Assembly: GCA_015056045.1 (NCBI GenBank)
Contig: SVGZ01000002.1
Coordinates: forward strand, 1-64,000
DNA: 64,000 bases
Reading direction: 5' to 3'
From: Clostridiales bacterium
GTDB lineage: Bacteria; Bacillota; Clostridia; Christensenellales; Christensenellaceae
Under the pieces are notes generated by a model that saw only the letters and a program-made list of their open reading frames with translations, was not told the origin of the DNA and did not search any database. Within the stretch, counting starts at the first letter, position 1. Every line of letters starts with the position of its first letter. Positions 7,969-17,272 of the stretch are shown here, in pieces. The position numbers were made by a program, and so were the translations under genes.

Positions 7969-8541
7969 ATGGAAAAGGAAAGAGTACAGGAAAGTTTCCT
8001 CATGGAAGCTGTTCGTGAAGCGAAACAGGCAGCGGAAGAGATCATCGAAGCGGCAAAACTGAAAAAAGGACAGATCTGCGTCATCGGATGCTCAACAAGC
8101 GAGATTTTAGGGCAGAAGATCGGCAGTTATTCCAGTCCCGAAACGGCAGAAGCGGTTTTTCGTGCGATCCACGATACACTTTCGGAAAAAGGCATCTATC
8201 TTGCGGCACAGTGCTGTGAACATTTAAACCGTGCGATCATCATTGAGAGAGAAGCAATGCCTTTTTATGAGGAAGTCAACGTTATTCCACAGCCGAAAGC
8301 AGGCGGTTCTTTCGCAACGGCGGCGTATAAATTCTTTAAAGATCCGATCGCGATCGAAGAAGTCAGAGCAGATGCAGGGCTTGATATCGGCGGAACACTC
8401 ATCGGTATGCACCTCAAAAAAGTAGCCGTTCCCGTTCGTTTGTCCGTTAAAAAAGTCGGCAATGCAATGCTTTTGGCCGCAAGGGTCAGACCGAAATTTG
8501 TTGGCGGAAGCCGTGCGGTTTATAACGATGCGCTTTTGTAA
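7969..8541 (+). CDS. YwlG/UPF0340 (TIGR01440) family protein
   Basis: This 190-residue soluble protein matches the conserved family of B. subtilis YwlG, whose function is not established. Recognisable stretches are GCSTSEILGQKIGSYSS near residue 40, the CCEHLNRAIIIER core, and the terminal DIGGTLIGMHLKKVAVPVR and GGSRAVYND segments. The ATG at 7969 is chosen for its AGGTG site; a longer reading overlapping the S-component gene has none. It lies 16 bases after that gene, so it is almost certainly cotranscribed with it, and it is followed by a terminator. Confidence 0.85.
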   Translation: MEKERVQESFLMEAVREAKQAAEEIIEAAKLKKGQICVIGCSTSEILGQKIGSYSSPETAEAVFRAIHDTLSEKGIYLAAQCCEHLNRAIIIEREAMPFYEEVNVIPQPKAGGSFATAAYKFFKDPIAIEEVRADAGLDIGGTLIGMHLKKVAVPVRLSVKKVGNAMLLAARVRPKFVGGSRAVYNDALL

Positions 8542-8550
8542 GAATACAGT

Positions 8551-8588
8551 AAAACCATGTGAAAAATGTTGATTTTGCATGGTTTTTC
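8551..8588 (+). terminator. Intrinsic terminator after the YwlG-like gene
   Basis: AAAACCATG (8551-8559) pairs with CATGGTTTT (8578-8586) and runs into Ts. Its right half overlaps the promoter of the next gene. Confidence 0.7.
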
Positions 8589-8597
8589 GTTTATATT
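8569..8597 (+). promoter_or_regulatory. Promoter of the DUF975 gene
   Basis: TTGATT (8569-8574), a 17-bp spacer and TATATT (8592-8597) form a good promoter embedded in the preceding terminator hairpin. An AAGGAG site precedes ATG 8635. Confidence 0.6.
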
Positions 8598-8634
8598 AAA
8601 GGTAATGATTCCAGTTACCAAAAGGAGAAAATTT

Positions 8635-9231
8635 ATGGACAGAGCAGAATTAAAAGCAAGAGCTAAGGCACAGCTCGGCAACGGTATTTTCCAGAATACA
8701 TGGCTTATGGCAGCACTTGTTTGCTTCATTCAGGGCGCGATTATCTCTGTAGCAAGCTCGTTCCTGGCAATCGCAAACATTGTTCTTGCAGGCCCGATGG
8801 CATATGGCCTCAGCGTTGTTTTCCTTAAAAATGCACGCGAAGGCGGAGAAATCAAGATCGAAGACCTTTTCGCAGGCTTCTCCAACGATTTCCTGCAGAT
8901 CTTCCTGATGGGTCTCCTCCAGAGCCTCTTCATCGCTCTTGGCAGTGTAGTTTTCGTTATCCCGGGTATCATCGTTTCCATGGCGCTTTCCATGGTTTGG
9001 TACATCAAGATCGATCATCCTTCCTACACATGGAAAGAAGCTTTTGCGGCAAGCCGTGACATGACAAACGGCCGCAAGATGGAGCTCTTCATCCTGAGCC
9101 TCAGCTTCATCGGTTGGATCCTCGTTGGTCTTCTTTGCTTCGGTATCGGCATCCTTTTCGTTATGCCCTATATGAACGCAACCATGGCACAGTGGTATCT
9201 TGCCAACAAGCCTGCAGAAGTCGTTCTCTAA
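8635..9231 (+). CDS. DUF975 family integral membrane protein
   Basis: This 198-residue membrane protein starts with the family's typical soluble lead MDRAELKARAKAQLGNGIFQNTW. Four to five hydrophobic segments follow (around residues 22-45, 80-120 and 155-185). The middle carries the WKEAFAASRDMTNGRKMELFIL segment seen in DUF975 proteins. The function of the family is unknown. The start is set by AAAGGAG upstream of ATG 8635. It is monocistronic, with its own promoter and terminator. Confidence 0.85.
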   Translation: MDRAELKARAKAQLGNGIFQNTWLMAALVCFIQGAIISVASSFLAIANIVLAGPMAYGLSVVFLKNAREGGEIKIEDLFAGFSNDFLQIFLMGLLQSLFIALGSVVFVIPGIIVSMALSMVWYIKIDHPSYTWKEAFAASRDMTNGRKMELFILSLSFIGWILVGLLCFGIGILFVMPYMNATMAQWYLANKPAEVVL

Positions 9232-9244
9232 AAATTAAGCAGCT

Positions 9245-9277
9245 AAACCATCCTTTTCCATAAGGATGGTTTTTTAT
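9245..9277 (+). terminator. Intrinsic terminator after DUF975 gene
   Basis: AAACCATCCTT (9245-9255) pairs perfectly with AAGGATGGTTT (9262-9272), followed by further Ts. Confidence 0.85.
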
Positions 9278-9302
9278 TGCCATAAAACAGCATGATATTT
9301 GC

Positions 9303-9331
9303 TTGTAACCAATGGAAATCTATTATATAAT
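9303..9331 (+). promoter_or_regulatory. Promoter of the GH88/105-like gene
   Basis: TTGTAA (9303-9308), an exact 17-bp spacer and consensus TATAAT (9326-9331) lie 45 bases upstream of the gene at 9376. Confidence 0.75.
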
Positions 9332-9375
9332 GAAATTACAAAATCACTACTACATAATTTATTACGGAGGAAACG

Positions 9376-10350
9376 ATGAACAAGGTCGATTATATCATTC
9401 GCCAGGAAAAACTCAAGAGAGCTAAGCTTGCCCTTTTAGCGATGCAGAGACAGAGCTGGGAACAGGGCACGGCTATGCAGGCATTTTATGAACAGGGCGA
9501 CATGGATGTTGTTATCATGATGGCAAAAGAAGCGATTTATCGCGCTGTACCGGATGGACGTTGTGCAACAGTCGGCACCATGAACGCCGTAACAGACCCC
9601 TGCAGCGTTGGTGAAGCTCTCCTGCACTGCTACGAAGCGACAGGTGATGAATATTTCAAGACCGGCCTTGATAATCTGATCAACTGGGCGATCAATTTAG
9701 CACCGAAAAATGCAGACGGCATCATGTATCATTTCGATGATATGAACCAGATGTGGATCGACTCCATGTATATGCTGCCGCCGTTCCTTGCTGCAAACGG
9801 CTATTATGATGAAGCTTTAAAGCAGATCCGCGGTTGGTGGGATCTCCTTTTCGTTCCCGAAGCTGGTCTTTTAGGTCATATGTGGAACGATGACAAGAAG
9901 GATTTTGAAAGAAAGCTCCGTTGGGGCACAGGCAATGGCTGGGCAATGGCAGGTCTTTCCCGTGTTATCGCCATGCTTCCCGAAGAATATGCCGATGCAA
10001 AGGCTGAGCTCATCGAAAAAGCAACACTCCTTATCAATAATGCACTCCCGCTTATGCGTGAAGATGGTCTCTTCCATGATATTCTGGATGATGACACAAC
10101 TTTCCGTGAAGTTAACTTTGCACAGATGTGCGCTTATACGATCTATCGCGGCGTAAAGGCCGGCTGGCTTGCTGAAAGCTATATCGAAAAAGCCGAAAAA
10201 ATGCGTATCGCCGCTGAAAACCAGATGGATGAATATGGCCTGATCCAGAGCTGCTGCGGAGCTCCGACATTCGATTTCCCCGGTGTTTCGCCCGAAGGTC
10301 AGTCTTTCTATCTCCTGATGGAAGCTGCTTACGAAGATTACCTGAAGTAA
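9376..10350 (+). CDS. GH88/GH105-like unsaturated glycuronyl hydrolase
   Basis: This 324-residue protein is predicted to have an (alpha/alpha)6-barrel and belongs to the glycosyl hydrolase 88/105 superfamily (YteR/RhiN-like). These enzymes act in the cytoplasm and hydrate the 4,5-unsaturated uronic acid at the end of oligosaccharides made by polysaccharide lyases. Typical segments are SWEQGTAMQAFYE (28-40), a DSMYMLPPFLA motif around 130, WGTGNGWAMAGLSR near 178, and a C-terminal FDFPGVSPEGQSFYLLMEAAY. No signal peptide is present, which fits intracellular action on imported pectin or glycosaminoglycan fragments. It has its own promoter and terminator. Confidence 0.85.
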   Translation: MNKVDYIIRQEKLKRAKLALLAMQRQSWEQGTAMQAFYEQGDMDVVIMMAKEAIYRAVPDGRCATVGTMNAVTDPCSVGEALLHCYEATGDEYFKTGLDNLINWAINLAPKNADGIMYHFDDMNQMWIDSMYMLPPFLAANGYYDEALKQIRGWWDLLFVPEAGLLGHMWNDDKKDFERKLRWGTGNGWAMAGLSRVIAMLPEEYADAKAELIEKATLLINNALPLMREDGLFHDILDDDTTFREVNFAQMCAYTIYRGVKAGWLAESYIEKAEKMRIAAENQMDEYGLIQSCCGAPTFDFPGVSPEGQSFYLLMEAAYEDYLK

Positions 10351-10366
10351 GAAATACAGATCACAA

Positions 10367-10399
10367 AAAAGGCGTGCATGAAAAAGATGCACGTCTTTT
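10367..10399 (+). terminator. Intrinsic terminator after the GH88/105-like gene
   Basis: AAAAGGCGTGCAT pairs with ATGCACGTCTTTT around a seven-base loop (one G-U pair) and is followed by TATTTTT. Confidence 0.8.
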
Positions 10400-10424
10400 A
10401 TTTTTAATCAGAAAGGAAAATGTG

Positions 10425-10976
10425 ATGAAACTTGTTTTTATCATCGGGAACTCAGCCGTTGGGAAAATGACGGTCGGGCAGGAACTGGAAAAGATCACGG
10501 GGCTCAGGCTTTTCCATAATCACATGATCATTGAGCCGATTTTGCAGATCTTTCACGATTTCCGCATTGACCTGATCAACGAAATACGGGAACTTATCTT
10601 TCGCCGCTTTGCCGAAACGGATAACGAAGGCATGATTTTTACCATGATGTGGGCGTTTGACGAACCCGAAGACAGGGAATACGTCGAAATGGTTAAAAAG
10701 ATTTTTGAAGATCAGGGCGGAGAAGTTTATTTTGTGGAACTTACTGCACCGCAGGATGTCCGTCTTTTGCGGAACGAAACGGAAAACAGGCTGAAAAACA
10801 AAGCTTCGAAGAGAAATCTCGAGTTTTCGCGCAATTTGCTCATCAAAGGCGACGCCGAACACCGCTTTGAGAGCTTGCCCGGAGAGATCCCTTATGAAAA
10901 CTATATACGCATGAACAACAAAGATCTTTCTGCAGAGGATGCGGCGAAATGGATCAAAGAATACTTTGTGCTATAA
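10425..10976 (+). CDS. P-loop nucleotide kinase-like protein
   Basis: This 183-residue protein opens with the strand-P-loop MKLVFIIGNSAVGKMTVG (Walker A GNSAVGKM, residues 8-15), followed by HNHMIIEP. The central and C-terminal parts (DVRLLRNETENRLKNKASKRNLE) resemble the lid region of small-molecule or shikimate-kinase-like AAA_33 proteins. It probably phosphorylates a small substrate that I cannot identify. ATG 10425 is chosen because GAAAGGAAA lies just upstream. A hairpin shared with the convergent peptidase gene follows it. Confidence 0.7.
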   Translation: MKLVFIIGNSAVGKMTVGQELEKITGLRLFHNHMIIEPILQIFHDFRIDLINEIRELIFRRFAETDNEGMIFTMMWAFDEPEDREYVEMVKKIFEDQGGEVYFVELTAPQDVRLLRNETENRLKNKASKRNLEFSRNLLIKGDAEHRFESLPGEIPYENYIRMNNKDLSAEDAAKWIKEYFVL

Positions 10977-10982
10977 GAAAAA

Positions 10983-11015
10983 CAGCTTTCCCGAAAAGAG
11001 AAAGCTGCTTTTTGT
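10983..11015. terminator. Bidirectional terminator between kinase-like gene and M32 carboxypeptidase
   Basis: CAGCTTTC (10983-10990) pairs with GAAAGCTG (11000-11007), followed by CTTTTTG on the plus strand. The plus-strand A-run before it gives a weaker U-tract on the other strand. Confidence 0.7.
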
Positions 11016-11022
11016 TTATACA

Positions 11023-12522
11023 TTAAAGACCATAGATCGCGCTGTATTTCTTTTCGAGATAATCTGTGAAATAGTGCGGATCAAATTCTGCGCCGACAAC
11101 ACTTTCGAAGAGCGGCTTCGGGTCATACATGCAGGCATGACGATAGATCTTTTCTGTCAGCCAATCGACGATGGGCTGCAGATTGCCTTCGCGGACGAGA
11201 CCGTAAACATCGAGGTCTTTTTCCATGCAGGCGAGGAACTGTGCGCCGTAAGCGGAGCCCAGAGCATATGTCGGGAAATAACCGATGGAACCGCTGCCCC
11301 AATGGCTATCCTGCAGGCAGCCTCTTGCATCATCCGGAACATCGACGCCCAAGTATTCCTTCATCTTTTCAGCCCATACACGCGGCAGATCGCTGACCTT
11401 GATCTCGCCTTTGATGAGCGCTTTTTCGATCTCGTAGCGGACCATGATATGAAGCGCATAGGTAAGCTCATCTGCCTGAATGCGGATAAGGGAAGGCTCG
11501 CTCTTGTTGACTGCGAGGTAGAAATCATGTGCGGTCTTGCCCTGCATCTGTTCGGGGAAGAGTTCGCAGACTTTGGGGAAGATCAGCTCACAGAAAGCTT
11601 CGCTTCTGCCGATGATATTTTCAAAGAAACGGGACTGGCTTTCGTGAATACCCATGGAAACACCGCCGGATAAGCAGGTGTACTGGTATTCATCGCCGCA
11701 GTTTAATTCATAGGTTGCGTGACCGGATTCATGAATGACGGAATACATGGAGTTTGTCAGGTCATTTTTATAGTAATGCGTTGTGATGCGGACGTCATTC
11801 TTGTTGAAATTGGTCGTATAGGGGTGTTCTGTTTCGCCGATGGTGCAATGGTTTCTGTCGATGCAGAGGACTTCCATAAGGTAATCGGAAAATTCCTTCT
11901 GTTTATCGATCGGGAAATCGCAATGGAGGAAGCTGTCATCGATCTGTGTTTTTTCTTTGATCTTAGCGATCAGGGGAACGATCTTTTCGCGGAGTGCTGC
12001 GAAGAAAGCGTCTGCCTGTTTCTGGTCAAAGCCGCGTTCATACTGATCGAGCAGGGTATCCATAACATCACCTTCGGGTTTGTAGTATTTAGCGAATTTG
12101 ATATTTGTTTCGACGATTTTTTCAAGATACGGTGCGAAAGATGCAAAGTCATTGGTGTTTTTTGCGTTCTTCCAGACTTCGCCTGCTTTGTTTAAGTGTA
12201 CCTGATAAGCGGTAAATTCGTCTGCAGGGATGCTTGCGGTGTATTCGCTCGAACGGGCAAACATTTCGACTTCTCTTGCCTGCTGTGCGGAAAGCTCATC
12301 CTTATGGGCAAGGAGATATTTGACAAGTTCTTTTGCTTCGTCGGAAGTTTCGATCGCATAAGCAGCTTCGGAAAGGATGCCAAGGCTGATGCCTCTGCCT
12401 TCGCCTGTTCCGGCGGGAGCGACTGTTGTTGCGTCGAGGTGCATAACGCCCATAGCGTGGTTATAAGCGTGAAGTTTCAGCTGAAGATCACGAAAAGCCT
12501 TTACGGCGGTCTGTAAATCCAT
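11023..12522 (-). CDS. M32 family metallocarboxypeptidase (carboxypeptidase Taq type)
   Basis: This 499-residue cytoplasmic zinc carboxypeptidase removes C-terminal amino acids from peptides. The zinc-binding HESGH sits at residues 264-268 with the family-typical [11 protein letters not shown] context. The M32 signature segments HMDATT-like [10 protein letters not shown] (27-36), [16 protein letters not shown] and [14 protein letters not shown] are all present. Length equals the family norm of about 500. ATG 12522 is chosen because GGAGG lies six bases upstream; the upstream TTG lies before this site. It is a lone gene, convergent with the kinase-like gene. Confidence 0.95.
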   Translation of the reverse strand: MDLQTAVKAFRDLQLKLHAYNHAMGVMHLDATTVAPAGTGEGRGISLGILSEAAYAIETSDEAKELVKYLLAHKDELSAQQAREVEMFARSSEYTASIPADEFTAYQVHLNKAGEVWKNAKNTNDFASFAPYLEKIVETNIKFAKYYKPEGDVMDTLLDQYERGFDQKQADAFFAALREKIVPLIAKIKEKTQIDDSFLHCDFPIDKQKEFSDYLMEVLCIDRNHCTIGETEHPYTTNFNKNDVRITTHYYKNDLTNSMYSVIHESGHATYELNCGDEYQYTCLSGGVSMGIHESQSRFFENIIGRSEAFCELIFPKVCELFPEQMQGKTAHDFYLAVNKSEPSLIRIQADELTYALHIMVRYEIEKALIKGEIKVSDLPRVWAEKMKEYLGVDVPDDARGCLQDSHWGSGSIGYFPTYALGSAYGAQFLACMEKDLDVYGLVREGNLQPIVDWLTEKIYRHACMYDPKPLFESVVGAEFDPHYFTDYLEKKYSAIYGL

Positions 12523-12594
12523 GATTTCCTCCAAATTATTTCGGTATTGTTATTATTAGTATATCATTTATTTTCCGATATGGAAAGCCACTTT

Positions 12595-14106
12595 TTATCT
12601 GAGCTCGATGACGTTTACAGAGTGTGCTTCAAGGCAGACGCTGCCCGTGAAGTTCTGCCATTCGCCGGTTTTGATGCCGACTTCATCTCTGCCGATATCG
12701 TTATAGGAATCAACAGAAGGACCGTTCAGCGTATGGATGCGGTATTCCGAAACTTCATCTTCGATAATGGAAAGATCGATCGTCTGAGCCTTTTCGGGGT
12801 CTTTATTGACCGCTGCGATCGCATAGCCGCCTTCGCCATAGGTAACGACGATATCAACCGCATCGACTGTCTTTCTGGTGCCACGGTCAGTACCGCAAAG
12901 CTTGGGCACATCTTCGCTCCAGATATCGAGTACATTTTCCTTTAAGAGGTTTGCATAAAGATCAAAGACATAGTATGTCGAACGGAGAACGATACCGTTT
13001 TCATGCGTAAAGATGGCACCTCTTGTGTTGACGATCGGAGAGAAGCAAGCCATGCCGACGATATCACAGTTTCTCATGCAGGTATTGAGGAAAGCTGCGG
13101 AGAAGACAGCATCTGCCATGGTGTAGATGGCGTTGTTGTCGTTGATATTGCGCGGAGCAAGGATCTGATTCTGATAGAAGTCTTCATCTTCATGGCGTTT
13201 GGGTTCTCTGTTCCAGATATCCATGAGGTTCGGATGATACCATCCACGGAGGTTCCATTCGTCATAGGCGATCTTGATCTTCTTTTCAAGGCCGCAGGCT
13301 GTGAGGTAAGCTCGTACACGGTCGATAACGCCGCTGATATCTTCGCCTGTTCTGAGCATTGCCGTATCATAATCAATATAGGTAACGCCATCGGGTGTGA
13401 AATCCCAATAGCTGTGGATAGAGATCCAATCGAGGTACTGCCCCGCTGTACGAAGGAGGTTCAGGTTCCAATCAAGATCATCGATCGAAGCTGCGGAAAG
13501 CTCCAATGTCGGGTCTACACGCAGCATCATTTTTGCGGATTCACGGACGAGTCTTCCCCATTCTTCTGCATCTTTGGAACCGATTTCATGTCCGCCCCAG
13601 TTTTCGTTGCCGATACTCCAGAACTTGATGTTATGCGGATCTTCGAAACCATTTTCAATTCGCTCTTTGGCAAAAATGCCCATATTGCGGAGGTTGCAGT
13701 ATTCAACCCAGTTGCTCATATCTTCGGCTGTGCCTGTTCCTGCGTTTGTGCAGATATAGGGAATGCAGTCCAGCTTTTTGCAGAGTTTGGCAAATTCATC
13801 TGTACCGAAAAGGTTGGATTCTTCAACACGCCAAGCCTTATCATAAGTCGGGATGCGCTTTTTGCCAACGCCATAGTGCCAATCATATGCGGAAACATAG
13901 CAGCCACCGGGCCAACGGATAATCGGTGTCTGTACTTTTTTCATCGCTTCAAGGACGTCTGTTCTGAAACCATCTTCATCTGCAAATTTGGATTCCGGAT
14001 CAAAGACGCCGTCATAAACCTGTCTGTGGAAGTGTTCAAGGAAGTGCCCGTAGAGCATTTTATCGGCCTGACCAATAAGATTGGTTTTCTTAAATGTTAT
14101 TTTCAC
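12595..14106 (-). CDS. abfA: GH51 alpha-L-arabinofuranosidase
   Basis: This 503-residue GH51 enzyme releases terminal L-arabinofuranose from arabinan or arabinoxylan oligosaccharides. It has an N-terminal (beta/alpha)8 barrel with RWPGGCY (64-70), acid/base Glu168 in GNENWG and nucleophile Glu283 in AYDEWN, then a C-terminal beta-sandwich. It has no signal peptide and is therefore intracellular. It starts at GTG 14106, seven bases after AAGGAG. It lies immediately downstream of the SDR array terminator, so it is a separate unit by sequence but may be functionally linked. A small hairpin followed by pyrimidines (14161-14181) lies in its leader. Confidence 0.95.
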   Translation of the reverse strand: MKITFKKTNLIGQADKMLYGHFLEHFHRQVYDGVFDPESKFADEDGFRTDVLEAMKKVQTPIIRWPGGCYVSAYDWHYGVGKKRIPTYDKAWRVEESNLFGTDEFAKLCKKLDCIPYICTNAGTGTAEDMSNWVEYCNLRNMGIFAKERIENGFEDPHNIKFWSIGNENWGGHEIGSKDAEEWGRLVRESAKMMLRVDPTLELSAASIDDLDWNLNLLRTAGQYLDWISIHSYWDFTPDGVTYIDYDTAMLRTGEDISGVIDRVRAYLTACGLEKKIKIAYDEWNLRGWYHPNLMDIWNREPKRHEDEDFYQNQILAPRNINDNNAIYTMADAVFSAAFLNTCMRNCDIVGMACFSPIVNTRGAIFTHENGIVLRSTYYVFDLYANLLKENVLDIWSEDVPKLCGTDRGTRKTVDAVDIVVTYGEGGYAIAAVNKDPEKAQTIDLSIIEDEVSEYRIHTLNGPSVDSYNDIGRDEVGIKTGEWQNFTGSVCLEAHSVNVIELR

Positions 14107-14220
14107 ACGAATTCTCCTTCTCGGTTTGGTGGGATATGCTCATTTTATCCAAAAAGAAGAGAGCAGGCAATAAGACTGCTCCGAATTGATAAAAAAATGT
14201 AATAAAAAGCAATAAATTTA

Positions 14221-14253
14221 CAAAAATCCCCGAATGAAGCGCATCACTCGGGG
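14221..14253 (-). terminator. Terminator at the end of the SDR operon
   Basis: Reading on the minus strand, CCCCGAGTGA pairs with TCATTCGGGG (one G-U pair) and is followed by ATTTTTG. It lies nine bases after the stop of the last SDR gene. Confidence 0.8.
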
Positions 14254-14261
14254 TATCATTT

Positions 14262-15245
14262 TTATTTGTTTTCTTTTCTTAATTTTTCTGCCAGGATATG
14301 AGGATCATCCTGCCAGGGTCTTGCCTTGACATAGTCTTTGAATTCATCGCGATAGGAGAGGATCTTCATATCTCTTTCGATGGAGCCTTCACTGCCCATT
14401 GTGAGGAAGCCGCCGTCTACCATGTATTCGCTGCCGGTGACATAGGAAGCATCATCGGAAAGCAGGAAGAGTACGGTCGAAGCACATTCAACGGGTTCGC
14501 CGAGGCGCAGAAGCATCGTTTCACGGCTGGAACCAAAAGCTCTTTTTGCTCTGTCTTCCGGGGAAACATCGGGCTCTGTCATGCCGCGTGTGGTGACTCT
14601 TGTCCAGATGCCTGCGGGGCTCATTGCGTTGATGCGGATGTTGTCTCTCGCATAGTTGAGAGCAGCAGCCTTTGTCATCATGCCGACGCCGCCTTTCAGT
14701 GTGTTATAGATCCACATGCTCTGTGCGATATGGCCGGAGATCGAGGAAACGTTGACGATAGCACCGCCGCCGATCTTGATCATTTCCTTTGCGGAATTAT
14801 CGATCATGCGTGCATAGTTCAGGATACCGTTTGTGAAGCCAAACATCCAGTCATCTGTTGTGACCTCTCTGCCTTTCATAACGAAGGGGAAGGCATTGTT
14901 GACGAGGTAATTGAGTTTGCCCCAATATTCAACTGTCTTATCGACGACGTAGTGACAGAATTCTTCGCTGCCCATATCGCCCTGGAGATATAAAACCTTG
15001 TTTTCAAGGCCTTCTTTTTTCAGGTCTTCGATGAAAAGATTTGCTGTTTCGGCTTTTCTGCCGGTGAAGGTAACGTTTGCACCTTCGCGGACGAGTTCTT
15101 CAACGATGGATCTGCCGATACCTGTCGAACCGCCGGTTACGATAGCAACCTTATCCTTGAATCTATCCGGGACGGGTTTTCTTGTGCGAATGAAAATGTT
15201 GTCTGTGTTGTAGTTTGCGAAGTCGTAATTCTTGTTAAAAAACAT
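14262..15245 (-). CDS. Short-chain dehydrogenase/reductase, array member 8 (promoter-distal)
   Basis: This 327-residue classical-type SDR oxidoreductase interconverts an alcohol and a ketone using NAD(P). It contains the Rossmann motif TGGSTGIG (about residues 37-44), an FTGRK segment after the second strand (Arg here usually signals NADP(H)), NNAF in place of NNAG, a VSSIS serine and YNTLK as the active-site YxxxK. The C-terminal VTGSEYMVDGGF is followed by a tail of about 40 residues ending PWQDDPHILAEKLRKENK. ATG 15245 is preferred over an upstream in-frame TTG because AAAGGAG precedes it. It shares an N-terminus (RTRKPVPDRFKDKVAIVTGG) with the first SDR of the array, more than with its immediate neighbours. 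The substrate is unknown. Confidence 0.93.
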   Translation of the reverse strand: MFFNKNYDFANYNTDNIFIRTRKPVPDRFKDKVAIVTGGSTGIGRSIVEELVREGANVTFTGRKAETANLFIEDLKKEGLENKVLYLQGDMGSEEFCHYVVDKTVEYWGKLNYLVNNAFPFVMKGREVTTDDWMFGFTNGILNYARMIDNSAKEMIKIGGGAIVNVSSISGHIAQSMWIYNTLKGGVGMMTKAAALNYARDNIRINAMSPAGIWTRVTTRGMTEPDVSPEDRAKRAFGSSRETMLLRLGEPVECASTVLFLLSDDASYVTGSEYMVDGGFLTMGSEGSIERDMKILSYRDEFKDYVKARPWQDDPHILAEKLRKENK

Positions 15246-15296
15246 TGTCGCCGCTCCTTTGAACAAGTTGTAATGCGTTATGATGTATAGGAAAAA

Positions 15297-16256
15297 TTAT
15301 TTCTTTCTGCGGAAATGAAGCTCGCCCGGGGGTGTAATACCATAGCGTTCTTCACGGAGATGCAGCATCTGCAGACCGCCCTGACTGCCCGCAGTAATGA
15401 AACCGCCGTCTACCATGAATTCTGTACCGGTGATATAGGAAGCATCATCGGATAAGAGGAAAAGCGTTGCCGCTGCACATTCGACGGGTTCGCCTGCGCG
15501 GTTGAGCATGTAGCCCTTTGTATTGAATTTGACGAAGTTGCGTGCATCTTCGTTGGTCGTTCCTTCTTTCAAGAAGAAACGCATGGTCTGTCTTGTCCAG
15601 ATATGCGCCGGAGACATGATATTGACGCGGATATTATCACGTGCAAAGTCCATCGCCGCCGATTTGGAAAGCATATTGACGCCGCCTTTCATGGAGTTAT
15701 ATGTCCAGTTGCCCTGTGCGATATGCGCAGAGATCGAAGAGACGTTTACAATAGCACCGCCGCCGACTTTGATCATTTCTTCGGAAGCGAAGCTCATCAT
15801 GCGTGCATAAGCGAAAAGACCGCCGTTGAAGATCGTCATAAAGTCTTCTGTGGTGAAGTTTCTGTCTACCATGACGAAGGGGAAAGCGTTATTGACGAGG
15901 TAATCGACTCTGCCGAAAGCTTTTGCGGTTTCATCAACGGTTTTGTGGCAGTCTTCTTCTTTGGACATATCCGCCTGAATGAAGAGGTAGCCCGAAAGAC
16001 CAAGGGAATCCAGATGTTCAATGGCAGCTTTGCCTGTTTCGGCTTTTCTGCCGGTAAAGGAGACCTGACAGCCTTCTTTCAAGAGTTCTTCAACGATCGC
16101 AAGGCCGATACCCGAAGTACCGCCTGTAACGATGGCTGCTTTTCCGGAAAATCTGCCGGGAATGATCTCTCTAGATCTGCGGAGGACCGTATTCATTGTG
16201 ATCGGCGCTTCGTAGTTGAGGTCGCGGTTTATATTGAGTTCGTAATTATCTTTCAT
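15297..16256 (-). CDS. Short-chain dehydrogenase/reductase, array member 7
   Basis: This 319-residue SDR has TGGTSGIG at residues 44-51, NNAF at 122-125, serines 173/174 and the catalytic pair Tyr186/Lys190 in YNSMK. An N-terminal lead containing ELNINRDLNYEAPIT precedes the Rossmann fold and is shared with members 4-6. FTGRK after the second beta strand suggests NADP(H). The start overlaps the stop of the preceding gene by four bases (ATGA). The tail after VDGGF is shorter than in members 4-6. This is probably the most recent duplication with member 6, judged by the near-identical central segment around FAREEMIKVGGG/NWTYNSMKGGVNMLSKSAAMDFARDN. Confidence 0.93.
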   Translation of the reverse strand: MKDNYELNINRDLNYEAPITMNTVLRRSREIIPGRFSGKAAIVTGGTSGIGLAIVEELLKEGCQVSFTGRKAETGKAAIEHLDSLGLSGYLFIQADMSKEEDCHKTVDETAKAFGRVDYLVNNAFPFVMVDRNFTTEDFMTIFNGGLFAYARMMSFASEEMIKVGGGAIVNVSSISAHIAQGNWTYNSMKGGVNMLSKSAAMDFARDNIRVNIMSPAHIWTRQTMRFFLKEGTTNEDARNFVKFNTKGYMLNRAGEPVECAAATLFLLSDDASYITGTEFMVDGGFITAGSQGGLQMLHLREERYGITPPGELHFRRKK

Positions 16257-17272
16257 TCTTTCGTATCCTCCGGGTAAAGTGCAGGGTAATAGCTTGCGGG
16301 AATGCTGCCCGGTTTTGTCGTTGAGTAACCGTTGCCGTGGCTAGGTTCAATGCCATAGACGCGTTCATCACGGTAGCTTTTGGAAAGCGCACCCTGACTG
16401 CCAAGCGCAATGAATCCGCCGTCTACCATGAATTCCGTTGCCGTAATATAGGAAGCATCATCGGAAAGCAGGAAAAGCGTTGCCGCTGCACATTCAACGG
16501 GTTCACCGCCGCGGTTCAACATATAGCCTTTGGCGGTATATTTGACGGATTCTCTGCGTTTTTCGTTGGAAGCAGAGCTGAAGGATGTTCCCGGTCGCAT
16601 GGTTCGCCTTGTCCAGATATGCGCCGGAGAGACGATATTGACGCGGATGTTATCCCTTGCAAAATCCATGGCTGCGGATTTGCTGAGCATATTGACGCCG
16701 CCTTTCATGGAATTATATGTCCAGTTGCCCTGCGTAATATGTGCAGAGATCGAGGAAATATTGACCATAGATCCGCCGCCGACTTTGAGCATTTCATAGG
16801 AAGCGAAGCTCATCATGCGTGCATACGCCATGAGACCGCCTTCAAAAATGCGCATCCAATCATCTCTTGTGAAGTTTCTGCCGACCATGATGAAAGGGAA
16901 GGCATTATTGACCAGATGATCGAGTCTGCCGAAAGCTTCAACTGTCTTATCGACGGTCATGCGGCAATCCTCTTCCTTGCTCATATCAGCCTGGATATAG
17001 AGGAAATCCGTAAGCCCCATTGCGGTCAGTTCTTCGGAAATAGCTTTACCCGTTTCGGGGTCTCTGCCGGTAAAGGCGACTTTTGCACCTTCTTTTAAGA
17101 GTTCTTCGACGATCGCAAGACCAATGCCAGCGGTTCCACCGGTAACGATGGCGACTTTGCCTGCGAAACGGTTTTCGATCGTTTTTCTTTCGCGGGAAAG
17201 AATGGTATGTGCGTCGATCGGCTCATCATAATTGAGGTCACGGTTGATGTTTAATTCATAAAGATCTCTCAT
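16253..17272 (-). CDS. Short-chain dehydrogenase/reductase, array member 6
   Basis: This 339-residue SDR has the lead ELNINRDLNYDEPI, TGGTAGIG, FTGRD, NNAF, VNISSIS and YNSMK. A C-terminal extension containing RDERVYGIEP and a TTKP...YYPALYP end follows the usual VDGGF terminus. It overlaps both neighbours by four bases, indicating tight translational coupling. It is closest to member 7 within the catalytic core. Substrate and direction of reaction are unknown. Confidence 0.93.
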   Translation of the reverse strand: MRDLYELNINRDLNYDEPIDAHTILSRERKTIENRFAGKVAIVTGGTAGIGLAIVEELLKEGAKVAFTGRDPETGKAISEELTAMGLTDFLYIQADMSKEEDCRMTVDKTVEAFGRLDHLVNNAFPFIMVGRNFTRDDWMRIFEGGLMAYARMMSFASYEMLKVGGGSMVNISSISAHITQGNWTYNSMKGGVNMLSKSAAMDFARDNIRVNIVSPAHIWTRRTMRPGTSFSSASNEKRRESVKYTAKGYMLNRGGEPVECAAATLFLLSDDASYITATEFMVDGGFIALGSQGALSKSYRDERVYGIEPSHGNGYSTTKPGSIPASYYPALYPEDTKE